Below, one piece after another: positions 17,788 to 27,125 of a stretch of 64,000 bases of DNA. Position numbers and translations under genes: made by a program. Origin of the DNA: Lentimicrobium sp. (GTDB lineage: Bacteria; Bacteroidota; Bacteroidia; Bacteroidales; Lentimicrobiaceae); contig JAMLHF010000008.1 in the NCBI GenBank assembly GCA_023957275.1, positions 1 to 64,000 of the forward strand, in the 5' to 3' direction. The stretch's first letter is position 1; the number at the start of each line of letters is the position of its first letter. The notes under the pieces were generated by a model that searched no databases, was not told where the DNA came from, and was given only the letters and a program-made list of their open reading frames with translations.

Positions 17788-19104
17788 TTACATACGTTGA
17801 TTTTTTGGTTTCCGGATCAGCAGATTGTAGAGCATGTCGCGGTGAAAATTACAGACTTCGAGAAGCTGCTCCCCACTGAAATGATCGCGGCAGGCAAGGC
17901 AGCCGCCGCCGCAGTGCCAGCGTGCAAAACAGTCGTTGCATTCACTGAAATGCGCGGCATTGTATTGAAGGAGCCGGTCAAATTTCACCTGATCCATATC
18001 CGGTTTGCCCGATAAAGTCACACTCCCGTAGCAGTACCTGTCATAGGCAGGATCGGATGGGGACGAAACCTTATGACACAAACTCAGGGTTCCTTCAGCC
18101 GTGAGGCAGAGGTACCCCGGGCAAAAACGGTCGCGCAACCGGCTGAACTTTTCCAGTATGGTATTCCCCGTTTCCAATCCCTTGTCGCGGAAAGCCTCCC
18201 AGGCCCTGAAATAATTCCGGACAAAGCTCCGGTAAAATGCCGACAGATCTTCAGTGCCCGTAAAAAGACGCTTATCCATCACCGGATCGAAATTCACTTT
18301 TTTAACTTCCGGGTATGAATGATGCACTGCTTGCAGCATTTCCTCCATGCGTTCCACCCCTGCAGGGGTGATGGTGGCAAAAATTTCAGGGATAATCCCC
18401 CGGCTGATCAGCGTCCGGATATGCTTATGAACCTTCCGAAACGCGCCCCTCTGCTTTTGCTGAAGCTCTTCGAGAATCTCGAAAGAAACGCACACCCTTA
18501 TCCGGTGGCGGAGCAGCGTGCGGATGATTTCTTCATTCAGGATGCTGCCGTTGGTAATGATCCTGATGTAAAGTTTAAAGCCACGCTCAGCCGCCAGATC
18601 CGCGGCGTAGTCCAACCCCGCGCTGATCAGGGGCCAGGAGAGCATGGGCTCGCCGCCGCCGGCAATCAGGATGTTCAGCTCACAGGGTTCAATGCGGGCA
18701 GGATCAATAAAGTACTTCAGCATCGCCCTGAGCGCCTCCGGGCTTAACTCGCTGTCGGAGCGCCCCTTTGCCGAATAACAATATGAACAGGAAAAGTTGC
18801 ATTTCTGGTTGGGAAGGATGGAGAGGGTGTCGCCCTGCCCGGGCTCTCTGTAATGATGCAGCACCCGTTCCCTGCCGAACGCGAACAGGCCTTCGAGCAA
18901 CTGTTCCGCTCCGGGTACGGTCGCAGCAGGGAGCCCGCCGCTAATCACTTTCTGCAGCATCATCACTTCCCCGCGCTCAGCAGCAGCAACATATCCCGAC
19001 AAAGGAGAGAACAACAGCATCCCTCCCCCGGCAATGGCCCGATCCTCCTCCCTGACCGGAATCGCATACACGCCTGCTTCGCTGAGTACTAAAAAGTCTG
19101 ACAT
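17788..19104 (-). CDS. Radical SAM/SPASM protein, paralogue 6 (putative peptide maturase)
   Basis: Sixth paralogue and the first in transcription order, 438 aa from the start chosen here (MSDFLVLSEAGVYAIP). That start places C102, C106 and C109 of CNFSCSYC at exactly the positions found in paralogues 1 and 4; a further ATG at 19167 would add 21 residues with no counterpart in the others. The N-terminal domain has MLLFSPLS (29-36), GGGEP follows the core, and the family motif is SFEILEELQQKQRGAF. The SPASM signature is CNDCFARWHCGGGC. A sequence close to the TAnnTTTG box (catctttg) lies about ten bases upstream of 19104. Confidence 0.9.
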   Translation of the reverse strand: MSDFLVLSEAGVYAIPVREEDRAIAGGGMLLFSPLSGYVAAAERGEVMMLQKVISGGLPAATVPGAEQLLEGLFAFGRERVLHHYREPGQGDTLSILPNQKCNFSCSYCYSAKGRSDSELSPEALRAMLKYFIDPARIEPCELNILIAGGGEPMLSWPLISAGLDYAADLAAERGFKLYIRIITNGSILNEEIIRTLLRHRIRVCVSFEILEELQQKQRGAFRKVHKHIRTLISRGIIPEIFATITPAGVERMEEMLQAVHHSYPEVKKVNFDPVMDKRLFTGTEDLSAFYRSFVRNYFRAWEAFRDKGLETGNTILEKFSRLRDRFCPGYLCLTAEGTLSLCHKVSSPSDPAYDRYCYGSVTLSGKPDMDQVKFDRLLQYNAAHFSECNDCFARWHCGGGCLACRDHFSGEQLLEVCNFHRDMLYNLLIRKPKNQRM

Positions 19105-19404
19105 AGGAAGGTCAAAGATGAAAAGGATTTCGGAATTATCACAGTTTTTCAGACGTTTTTCAGGCATCCATTCTTCAAAACCGGCTGTTTGAACAGATTA
19201 TTTGCGAAAAAAATTACCGTATCCGCTACACATGCAATTTCGTGGAGAACTTCAATGTAAAAATATCGCGGGACGCGGCGCCTCACATAACCGGTATATT
19301 CTCCATTTCCAGCCAGCATACGATGCCTGAACGCCACCGGATGAACAGACTGTCCCTTACATTTCCGGCCTGATAAATGAATTACAGTAAATCAATCCAA
19401 TCGC

Positions 19405-22068
19405 CTATTTATCCGCTTCTTTAAGTTGCTTAAGCAACTGATCGCCCAGGCCGATGCGGTATCCTTCGGAGTGCCAGCTGATCTCTCCCCTGGTGTTGAT
19501 CACGGCAACCACGGGCCACTGGGGAATTCCATCAATGGAACAAACCGTGCTGACCGCGGCAGCCACCTCCCCTCCGGCATCATGCCCGAACAGCGCAGCG
19601 CCCGGCAGATCGCGATAAACAGAAGGGGAAAATGCGCGTGTCATTTTATCAGAGGCTACCAGAAACAATACCCTGCCTCCCCACTGATCAAGGGCGGTTT
19701 TCACAGCCCTGATATCCTCCATCAGGTGTTTGGTCGGCTCCTTTGAGGGATCGATCAGGGCTACCACCATGCCCTTTGTACCTGTCAGGGAACCCAGTTT
19801 TATGACTTCGCCGTCCTCCAGTGTTCTGAAGGTTGCGCTCAGGTTGGCTTTGCCCAGAATCCCCGATTTTTCGGTGGCGGCTGCCAGTCTGATGTCAACC
19901 ACCTGCGTCTCACCTTCCGTGACCCTGAAGTATGAAATACCAGCAACCACTTCTCCCCCGCTCTGCCGGTTGCCGGTTATCAGCCGGTAATAGCCGGTAT
20001 CCACCGTCACGGTGGCCGGGAACTTCAGCAATGAAGCGTCATACTCATAATCCAGGGTTACAAAGCGGCCCCTGTCGTAACGGGCAATGGTGTAATGCAC
20101 ATAATAACGGGGCACAAAGTCTTTATCGGCCGAAAGATTGCGGAAGGTGACACTGCCGCGGGGGACAGAGCCCTTAACGGACTGTGCGGCAAAGAACACA
20201 TCGAGCCATTCACCGGCCTTATAGTATTGCGGCCTCCGGGTGGCAGGCTCAAGGCGGGCAGGAATGCCGAAACTGCGGCTGATGGCCACAAACAGCAGGT
20301 TGCGCGAGTATTCATCCGCCCGGCCAAGTTGCAGCATTCCCTCAGGGCTCAGCGGCACACCATAATAGTTATTGATCGTATCCGGTAAAATGTTGGCTGC
20401 AATCCACTCCCTGATTTTCACGGGGTCTGCACGAAACTCCGCGGCCATAACAGCCGGAAAGACCTGTTGTATGTAACTGCGCCAGCCGGTTACAAACTCC
20501 TTGCCGATACGCGGAGAGAGGATGTAACGGCGATAATCATCGTCCGGAATCGCTTGTACAGGCTGATAGGTCTTGAGTGCTTCAAGATGGTCAGTCAGCG
20601 TGGAAGCCTGAATATCATGAAGGTCCTTTTCCGAAATATTACCCAGCAACGCCATGCCGGTTTCCCGGTCTTCCGGCTTCAATCCCCGGACAAAACTGCT
20701 GATTTCAGGCCAGTTGCCACGGCTGAGCGAAAGATATTTCCACAATTCAGCGGCATTCAGATTATGATCGGCGGCCAGTTGCGCTCCGGTCAGGGAATCA
20801 ATAAAGGTCGCGATGTATATGGCCCGGATCGAATCTTCCTGAAGCAAACGGATGTTATTCTGCGCTGCAAGCAATGAATCTGACGGCGGGATAGCCTGTT
20901 TCGCCGGGGGATGGAGCGTATAAATTCCTTCCGGGAAGAATACGGAAGCATCCCCCAGCCTCACATGCACGGTATCCTGTTCATCGGCGCGCACCAGTGC
21001 GGAAGCGGATATTCCCTGATGGGAAATATGCAGCATCAGGTCGCCGTATCCTGTAGTGACGGCGCAAATGCCGTTTTCCGCCGTGTATTGCGTGGCGATG
21101 GGGTAAAACTCCGCATAATTATACAACCCGAACTCTACCCTGGCATCCCGGACAGGTGTACCCTCAGGACCGGTCACTTTTACCGGGAGACTTTTTACGC
21201 GGGTATAGTTTCTTAAAAGGTTAAGCCTGGCATAGCATTCCCGGGTCTCCACCACTTCTTCGCTGCCGTTGTATTTACCAAACACAAAGGTGTGGGTCAT
21301 CATGGCGCGCTTTACGGGTTCGGCAAACCAGGCCAAATCGAGGGCCGGCTCCGGTTCACAGGCGCCCAGAAAATGCCAGTTTCCGTCAATCCACACCTCT
21401 ACCCAGGCATGATTATCGTCGGTATGGGCCCAGCGCGGGGTATACACCTGGCGGGCAGGAATGCCTACAGAGCGCATGGCCGAAACCGTAAAGGTGGATT
21501 CCTCACCGCAACGCCCGAAAGCGGTGCGCACCGTAGTCAGCGGACCCGATGTCCGTTCATCGGTTGATTTGTAAATCACCTTTTCGTGACACCAGTGGTT
21601 TACCTCCAGGGCTGCTTCCGCCATCGGCATTCCGGCAATCCGGTCCTTCAGTTCCCTGAAAAAAACCTGACGCGCGGTATCGGTATACTCGTTATTGACC
21701 CGGTAGGGCAAGACAAAATGCAGAAAAACATCCTCAGGAACGGAAGCCCCCCAACTGAAAAACGAACGGGCTTCCAGGGCGGTCCTCACCTGCTTCAGGT
21801 AATAGACGCCGTCGTGCATGGCCAGGTCGCTCAATGGCATAAAGGCATACAGAAATTCCAGCCCCTCTTTCTCCTCCACACTCAGATCCTGTTCAAAAAC
21901 GCTGAAAAGCACCGAATCGCGCCCCGCAGCCAGGGATTTCCGGGCCAGAAAATGCGAATGTACCGTCTCGCGGTAGGCCTTGTCCTGAATGAGATGGCTG
22001 CCCGAACCTGGGTCTTTGCAGGATACTACGCTTAAGATCAGAAGAATAGGTAAAATCAGCTGCTTCAT
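19405..22068 (-). CDS. Transglutaminase-like lipoprotein with C-terminal thioredoxin-like domain
   Basis: Large surface or periplasmic lipoprotein, 887 aa, with lipobox LSVVSC (lipidated C17). A transglutaminase-core domain shows the Cys-His-Asp triad as C187 in GRCGEES, H220 in DNHAWVEVW and D228 in WIDGNW; such domains act as peptidases or amide-forming enzymes. A second, weaker region of the same kind (YSRNLLFVAISRSFGIPARL, near residues 580-600) lacks an obvious triad. The C-terminal 140 residues resemble a thioredoxin fold (VLFLVASDK, GIPQWPVVAVINTRGEI) but without CxxC. It lies 300 bases upstream of the radical SAM genes on the same strand; a functional link is possible but unproven. 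Confidence 0.85.
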   Translation of the reverse strand: MKQLILPILLILSVVSCKDPGSGSHLIQDKAYRETVHSHFLARKSLAAGRDSVLFSVFEQDLSVEEKEGLEFLYAFMPLSDLAMHDGVYYLKQVRTALEARSFFSWGASVPEDVFLHFVLPYRVNNEYTDTARQVFFRELKDRIAGMPMAEAALEVNHWCHEKVIYKSTDERTSGPLTTVRTAFGRCGEESTFTVSAMRSVGIPARQVYTPRWAHTDDNHAWVEVWIDGNWHFLGACEPEPALDLAWFAEPVKRAMMTHTFVFGKYNGSEEVVETRECYARLNLLRNYTRVKSLPVKVTGPEGTPVRDARVEFGLYNYAEFYPIATQYTAENGICAVTTGYGDLMLHISHQGISASALVRADEQDTVHVRLGDASVFFPEGIYTLHPPAKQAIPPSDSLLAAQNNIRLLQEDSIRAIYIATFIDSLTGAQLAADHNLNAAELWKYLSLSRGNWPEISSFVRGLKPEDRETGMALLGNISEKDLHDIQASTLTDHLEALKTYQPVQAIPDDDYRRYILSPRIGKEFVTGWRSYIQQVFPAVMAAEFRADPVKIREWIAANILPDTINNYYGVPLSPEGMLQLGRADEYSRNLLFVAISRSFGIPARLEPATRRPQYYKAGEWLDVFFAAQSVKGSVPRGSVTFRNLSADKDFVPRYYVHYTIARYDRGRFVTLDYEYDASLLKFPATVTVDTGYYRLITGNRQSGGEVVAGISYFRVTEGETQVVDIRLAAATEKSGILGKANLSATFRTLEDGEVIKLGSLTGTKGMVVALIDPSKEPTKHLMEDIRAVKTALDQWGGRVLFLVASDKMTRAFSPSVYRDLPGAALFGHDAGGEVAAAVSTVCSIDGIPQWPVVAVINTRGEISWHSEGYRIGLGDQLLKQLKEADK

Positions 22069-22266
22069 GCCAATAAGTTTTAATGACGGTGAAAATTATA
22101 AATGTTTACCGAATGCGGGCCGGTTTTTCTGACAAAGATGCTTATTTCACAAGAAATAACATGACTGCCGGCTATTCCATTAATCAACCAGTGCCTCCGG
22201 GCACAAGATATTTCCCTTTGCAGCGTTATACTTTTTTCAGCGTTCCACCCAGGCATTCTGCGAGTA

Positions 22267-22863
22267 ATGAGACTGATTTGCTCTACAATTACGGTATTGA
22301 TAATCTGTGTTTTACCGGTAAAGGCCCAGATGACCTTTGCCGGAAGACTTTCATCCGCGGCAATCAGTCTTACCAAGCAGGAAGTATTGTATGACCCTTC
22401 TTATTATGTGCTGGATTACCCCGGAGGTGATGTGCCGGAAGGCAGGGGCGTATGCACCGATGTGGTTATCAGGGCTTACCGGAAACTTGGCATCGACCTT
22501 CAAAAGGAAGTGCATGAAGATATGATGGCCTTCTTCCATCAGTATCCCAAAAACTGGGGATTGTCAAAACCCGACAAAAATATTGATCACCGCAGGGTAC
22601 CCAACCTGATGACATTTTTCAGCAGGCACGGAGAAATCAGACCAATCACCAACAAGGCAGAAGATTACCTGCCCGGGGACCTTGTTTGCTGGGACCTGGG
22701 GCAGGGCCTTACCCATATCGGAATCGTGGTTGATAAAAAATCGGCCGACGGTAAAAGATACCTGATCGTTCACAACATCGGCGGAGGACAGGTGCTGGCG
22801 GATTGCCTGTTCACTTACAAAATTATCGGTCACTATCTCTATGATTTCTCCTCCGGCAAATAA
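22267..22863 (+). CDS. Exported DUF1287 family protein
   Basis: Member of DUF1287, a family related to NlpC/P60-type cysteine hydrolases and often found in the envelope. A signal peptide (MRLICSTITVLIICVLPVKA) is followed by the conserved block YDPSYYVLDYPGGDVPEGRG, then VCTDVVIRAYRKLGIDL with candidate catalytic C63. The histidines in LTHIGIVVD and YLIVHNIGGG could complete a Cys-His centre. The length of 198 aa is usual. It is transcribed away from the transglutaminase gene across a 198-base divergent gap and stands alone. Confidence 0.88.
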   Translation: MRLICSTITVLIICVLPVKAQMTFAGRLSSAAISLTKQEVLYDPSYYVLDYPGGDVPEGRGVCTDVVIRAYRKLGIDLQKEVHEDMMAFFHQYPKNWGLSKPDKNIDHRRVPNLMTFFSRHGEIRPITNKAEDYLPGDLVCWDLGQGLTHIGIVVDKKSADGKRYLIVHNIGGGQVLADCLFTYKIIGHYLYDFSSGK

Positions 22864-23369
22864 TTGACCTTATAAACACTTATACTAACCTCAGCCGGAT
22901 GCGGCGGAAGCAACAACCGGCAAGTAATGACAAAAATCTGCTCCACCGCTTAAATAATGCGCGGAATTTTGAGATTTCAATAAAGGTCCGCATCTTTGCA
23001 TAAGCGAAGAGATCCTGAAACAGCGCGATAATTTTTATATAAGTATTATCCTGCCAATAAGATCTTTCCCATGCGGATGGTTTGTCATTCCGGATATCCG
23101 GTATAACCTCCTTAATACAACATCCTGATATTATATCAGACAATTGATTTATTTAACTTTTTGAAGAAATCAGGATAAAAGCAGATTACTTAATCTGTAT
23201 TGATTTATTAACCTCAGGATCTTTATAAATGAGTCAATCTCCCTGAATCAAAAACCTTAACTTGATTTTGCTTCAACTTCCAGATCCCGGAACAGTTAAA
23301 GGCACTTGACAGATTATTTATTGATTATGAGATTTTTAACCACACTTACATAATTAATTCTGCATTTAT
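22864..23369. other. Intergenic stretch with no visible gene
   Basis: About 500 bases between the DUF1287 gene and the OmpA-like gene. The sequence becomes AT-rich toward 23369, where the promoter of the next operon must lie. I see no convincing small gene, terminator or repeat. Confidence 0.5.
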
Positions 23370-24701
23370 ATGAAAAAATTACTGATCGCATTCTTGCTAC
23401 TATTTTTTGTGGTAACCACCGGGCTGTTTGCCCAGGTTGATCTGAACAGGGTGGTAAACCGCAGCATGAAAAAAGCTGAAAGGAACGTTGAAAACCGCGT
23501 GGAACGCCGGCTCGACAGAGGCGTTGATAAAGTGCTCGACAAAACCGAAGAAGGGATTGATGAAACTGTAAAAGGCGACGGAAAGGATAAGAAGAAAGAG
23601 GAAGCTCAATCTGACAGCAAGGACAAAGGAAACAAATCCGGTTCAAAGTCAGATAATAAGCAGGCGGCTGATAATACCGCTCCTGTAAAAGACGAAACTC
23701 CGGCTCCTCAGGAACCCGAAAAGCCCAAACCTGTGCTGGAATGGTCAAAGTATGATTTTGTACCCGGCACCGAAATTATTTTTGAAGACAATCAGGAAGG
23801 GGAGCAAAACGGTGAGTTCCCGAGCAAATGGGATTTAAAAACCGGAACTATTGAAAATGCTGTTTTTGACAACAGTAAAGTTATATTTTTCCGCGAAACC
23901 GGAAATTTTCCTAACGGGATTATTCCATTAATTGAGAATAGCAAAAACGATTATTTACCTGATGAATTTACAATTGAATTTGACGCCTATTTTCCGGCTA
24001 ATAAATTCAATACAATTTATAAGATGGTATTCTATGATTCAAAAAATCAAAAAAGAAATAACCTGAGTGTTTTACAACTCTATATCAATAATGCAAAATA
24101 TGGTGAGAATGAAAAAATGTACCCGGATGCAGCCAGAGGCAATATTGATAAATTCGCCAAATGGCGCCATATTGCTATTTCTTTTAACAAACGAGCACTT
24201 AAAGTTTATATGGACGATGCCCGCTTGCTAAACATTCCCAACATAACCGATAACCCGACAGGAATTACTTTCGGAGCCTATAACCACTCAGAAGGCGAAT
24301 ATTTCATCAAAAACATCCGCATAGCCAAAGGTGCAGTTCCCTTGTATGATAAAATACTGACCGATGGCAAATTCGTTACCACCGGCATCAAGTTCGATGT
24401 AAACAAAGCCAGCATCAAGGCCGAATCCATGGGAACCATCAATTATGTTTTAAAAATGATGCAGGATAATCCAACGCTTAAATTTTCGGTAGAAGGCCAT
24501 ACCGACAGCGACGGTGACGATGTGTCGAACCTGAAGCTTTCGGAAGCGCGGGCCAAAGCGGTCATGGATAAACTTATTGAACTCGGAATTGCCAGAGATC
24601 GCCTTGCTTCAAAAGGACACGGCGAAAGCAAACCTATGGCCGGCAACGATACTCCTGAAGGTAAAGCGCAAAATCGCAGGGTGGAATTTGTAAAGTATTA
24701 A
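23370..24701 (+). CDS. OmpA-family outer-membrane protein with lectin-like middle domain
   Basis: Cell-envelope protein that should bind peptidoglycan. A signal peptide (1-22) is followed by a charged helical stretch with repeated AERNVENRVERRLDRGVDKV-type heptads. A low-complexity Lys/Asp/Ser linker (about 75-125) comes next, then a beta-rich domain (about 130-325) resembling concanavalin/laminin-G folds (FTIEFDAYFPANKFNTIYKM, WRHIAISFNKRALKVYMDDA). The C-terminal OmpA domain (about 335-443) shows GHTDSDG, LSEARAKAV and NRRVEF. At 443 aa it is complete. It heads a three-gene operon with two further exported proteins and a terminator at 26969. Confidence 0.9.
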   Translation: MKKLLIAFLLLFFVVTTGLFAQVDLNRVVNRSMKKAERNVENRVERRLDRGVDKVLDKTEEGIDETVKGDGKDKKKEEAQSDSKDKGNKSGSKSDNKQAADNTAPVKDETPAPQEPEKPKPVLEWSKYDFVPGTEIIFEDNQEGEQNGEFPSKWDLKTGTIENAVFDNSKVIFFRETGNFPNGIIPLIENSKNDYLPDEFTIEFDAYFPANKFNTIYKMVFYDSKNQKRNNLSVLQLYINNAKYGENEKMYPDAARGNIDKFAKWRHIAISFNKRALKVYMDDARLLNIPNITDNPTGITFGAYNHSEGEYFIKNIRIAKGAVPLYDKILTDGKFVTTGIKFDVNKASIKAESMGTINYVLKMMQDNPTLKFSVEGHTDSDGDDVSNLKLSEARAKAVMDKLIELGIARDRLASKGHGESKPMAGNDTPEGKAQNRRVEFVKY

Positions 24702-24720
24702 CTGTGGCTGAATTAACAGA

Positions 24721-26214
24721 ATGAGAAGATGGTTCATCGCCCTGATGGCAGTGTCTATGATACTGCCCGGCATTGCATCGGCCAACCGTGGCAAGATCAG
24801 AATAATTGAACACTTGTCCACCGAAAAAGCCCCGTCCGATAAAATGCAATCGGAGGTGGCTGATAAATGGATCAGACACAATCAAATGATTGATCTGGTG
24901 GAAGCTGGTTATTTATCCCGGATTCAGGATCTGGCTTACAGGATTGGCAACAATCAGAATCTTGAAGTTGATCAGGATGCCGCCAATACTATGGAAAATT
25001 TTATTCTTTCGGCATCATTTAACTGTATACCTGATGAACTACCTGATGGGGTTGAAAATGAAGACAGTCCTGGTATAAAGGCATCTTATTACTTTGTTTT
25101 CCACTTTGAGCTCACCGATCCGCAGACCAATGAGATTGTCAGCATGTATAAGGTTGACGCGAAATTTACCTCTGCCAACCGCTTAAGTGCTCAGGAACAG
25201 GCCGAACTCGCCTTAAAGTTGCTTGATGATCCGGGCATACCCAACATTGATCAGATTGAAGCTGATATTACTGCAAATACCGATTACCACTCTGCAAGAA
25301 TCCGCTATGCAGGAACAAGCGCAGCAAACGGTAAAAATACAGGAAAGGTAACGGTTTCCGGCATCAGGAATAATGTAATCGGGGAGGCAAAAAGCAATCC
25401 CATATCGGGATTTGAACTCAGATGCGAAAAAGGAAAGTTTAAAAAAACCAATACCCGTTTTGTACGTTTTGAAGGTAATGAGTACTTTCACGGAGGGCCC
25501 AATTCCATAAGTTTTGACTACGAAACCTACAATTGTGCTGATTTTGAAAATGATAAAACCGAGGAAAGGTTTACTTTGGTTCAGATAAGCCGTTTTGCCG
25601 GAAATATAGAGGAGAAATTAGTTCAGGAAGAAGTGATTGAATTTAATTGCGGGTCATACAATATTACAGCTCATTATTCAGCTCCCGGATTTGCCGATGC
25701 CAAAGTGGTGTGGAAAAATGTAAGTGTACTTATTCCCGATGATTTATCGAAAATACCGGTTTATCATGCCGAAGATTTCGAAAATGATGATGTTCCGGAA
25801 GTAATTGTTCCCTATGCCATTAATATTCCTGACTATGGCATGGAATATTACCTGAGTGAGTGTATGGATGAACTTGAAATTCCCGAAATTATTAGTCTCA
25901 GAGCCGGCCGGCCGGGCGCAGTACTGTGGATTGAAAAAGGGGAGGAAGCGCTGAATAAATGTTCGGTTGAAAAAACTCCTGAGAATCCTTTTGTACATCT
26001 GGTATTGCAGTTTGATCTCTATATTGGTGAAAATGAAGGCGATGGCGAACAAATTGCCGTGGGCACCGATTCGGAGTTTCCCGATGCCTATACATTTCCC
26101 TGGAAAAGTATAGATCCGGATATACTTGAAAAACTGCAAGCCGGGCAATTTGCCGAAAAGAAGCTCAGCAACCAGGCAGGAGCCACACTTACCATAACCT
26201 TTGATCCCAAATAG
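24721..26214 (+). CDS. Exported protein of unknown function
   Basis: No family is recognised. A signal peptide (MRRWFIALMAVSMILPGIAS) precedes 475 mostly acidic residues rich in beta-type sequence. The N-terminal half (residues 20-170: EHLSTEKAPSDKMQSEVADK, LTDPQTNEIVSMYKVDAKF, LSAQEQAELALKLLDD) resembles exported proteins that report on lipoprotein or stress conditions, but this is not a firm match. The C-terminal half is beta-rich with scattered single cysteines. It starts 19 bases after the OmpA-like gene and is followed after 38 bases by a lipoprotein gene, so the three are probably co-transcribed and act together in the envelope. Confidence 0.75.
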   Translation: MRRWFIALMAVSMILPGIASANRGKIRIIEHLSTEKAPSDKMQSEVADKWIRHNQMIDLVEAGYLSRIQDLAYRIGNNQNLEVDQDAANTMENFILSASFNCIPDELPDGVENEDSPGIKASYYFVFHFELTDPQTNEIVSMYKVDAKFTSANRLSAQEQAELALKLLDDPGIPNIDQIEADITANTDYHSARIRYAGTSAANGKNTGKVTVSGIRNNVIGEAKSNPISGFELRCEKGKFKKTNTRFVRFEGNEYFHGGPNSISFDYETYNCADFENDKTEERFTLVQISRFAGNIEEKLVQEEVIEFNCGSYNITAHYSAPGFADAKVVWKNVSVLIPDDLSKIPVYHAEDFENDDVPEVIVPYAINIPDYGMEYYLSECMDELEIPEIISLRAGRPGAVLWIEKGEEALNKCSVEKTPENPFVHLVLQFDLYIGENEGDGEQIAVGTDSEFPDAYTFPWKSIDPDILEKLQAGQFAEKKLSNQAGATLTITFDPK

Positions 26215-26252
26215 TTAGAGAAATTATACGTTTAACCCTTAAACCAAACACA

Positions 26253-26942
26253 ATGAAAGCAAACGGAAAAACCGGAGTTGTACTTATGGCAGCAGCTGCC
26301 CTTTTCTTTACATCCTGCGGCGGAGGTGGCTCAAACATCAATCCCGACTCCAAAATGAGTGAAGTTGCCGGCGAAATGACTGGTATGAAAACCTATATGA
26401 TTGAGTACAAGAGCACCCTAAACTCACCTGAGATCAAAAGCGTTACCAAAACCGTTCAGTGGGTTGATACCGAAAACGACCGTTACGCCTTCTTTTCGGA
26501 ATCAGAAAGCGATTACATGGGAGAAAAACAGACCGATAACTCACTGATGATCATGAAAGATGGATACAGCTATATCATCAACCTCAAGGACAAAACCGGT
26601 TTTAAAAGCAAGGATGGCGATCTGGAAGATGATCCAACCGATGATGTTATGCCCGAGGATGATGTAACTTTCAGGCAGATGATTGAAGCCGACGGAGGGA
26701 AAATTATCGGAAATGAAAAATTCCTGGAAAGAGATTGTATAGTAGTAGAGATAAATCAGACCGATGACAACGAAGACCCCCTGCCTACCAAAATCTGGTA
26801 CTACAAAGGCATCATGCTTAAAATGCAGAATTCCTTTACAACCATGGAAGCCGTCAGGTTTGAAGAAAACGCCGTCATTCCTGCCGAAAAGTTTGAAGTT
26901 CCTTCCGGAATTCAACTTATGGAGATGCCCGTAATGTCCTGA
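26253..26942 (+). CDS. Lipoprotein of unknown function
   Basis: A lipoprotein signal (AAAALFFTSC, lipidated Cys followed by Gly-rich GGGGSN) precedes a 205-residue domain. Its layout (KTYMIEYKSTLNSPEIKSVT, YAFFSESESDYMGEKQ, SYIINLKDKTGFKSK, PTKIWYYKGIMLKM, EKFEVPSGIQ) is typical of Bacteroidota lipoproteins related to the LolA/DUF4412 fold, which suggests lipid or lipoprotein handling. That assignment rests only on pattern and is uncertain. It is the last gene of the OmpA-like operon and is followed by a strong terminator. Confidence 0.75.
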   Translation: MKANGKTGVVLMAAAALFFTSCGGGGSNINPDSKMSEVAGEMTGMKTYMIEYKSTLNSPEIKSVTKTVQWVDTENDRYAFFSESESDYMGEKQTDNSLMIMKDGYSYIINLKDKTGFKSKDGDLEDDPTDDVMPEDDVTFRQMIEADGGKIIGNEKFLERDCIVVEINQTDDNEDPLPTKIWYYKGIMLKMQNSFTTMEAVRFEENAVIPAEKFEVPSGIQLMEMPVMS

Positions 26943-26968
26943 TGAGATTTTTCATGAAAAGCATTTAC

Positions 26969-27003
26969 AACCCTGCGGACCTGTCATTCCGCAGGGTTCT
27001 TCA
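26969..27003 (+). terminator. Rho-independent terminator after the OmpA-like operon
   Basis: Stem aaccctgcgg (26969-26978) pairs with ccgcagggtt (26989-26998), followed by a short T-rich tail. It lies 26 bases after the lipoprotein stop. Confidence 0.75.
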
Positions 27004-27093
27004 TTTTCCGTCAGGGTAAGATATTCACCGGGCATTCATACGGAGACGAATGCACTTCATCAAATCACTCCGCGATATTGCTACTGTGGCATT

Positions 27094-27101
27094 TAGTTTT
27101 G
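27094..27101 (+). promoter_or_regulatory. Bacteroidota -7 box (tagttttg)
   Basis: Matches TAnnTTTG exactly and sits 24 bases before the ATG of the LytS-type kinase. No good -33 element is visible at the right distance. Confidence 0.5.
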
Positions 27102-27125
27102 TAAATTAGCCTGAGAATTTGGGTA

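Noticed and set aside
19149..19337. 62-codon minus-strand frame upstream of radical SAM paralogue 6
   Set aside because: Composition is not protein-like and it overlaps the alternative start of paralogue 6; it is probably leader sequence.
22880..23143. 87-codon minus-strand frame in the 22.9-23.4 kb gap
   Set aside because: No signal peptide, domain or neighbour supports it, and it sits in an AT-rich promoter region.
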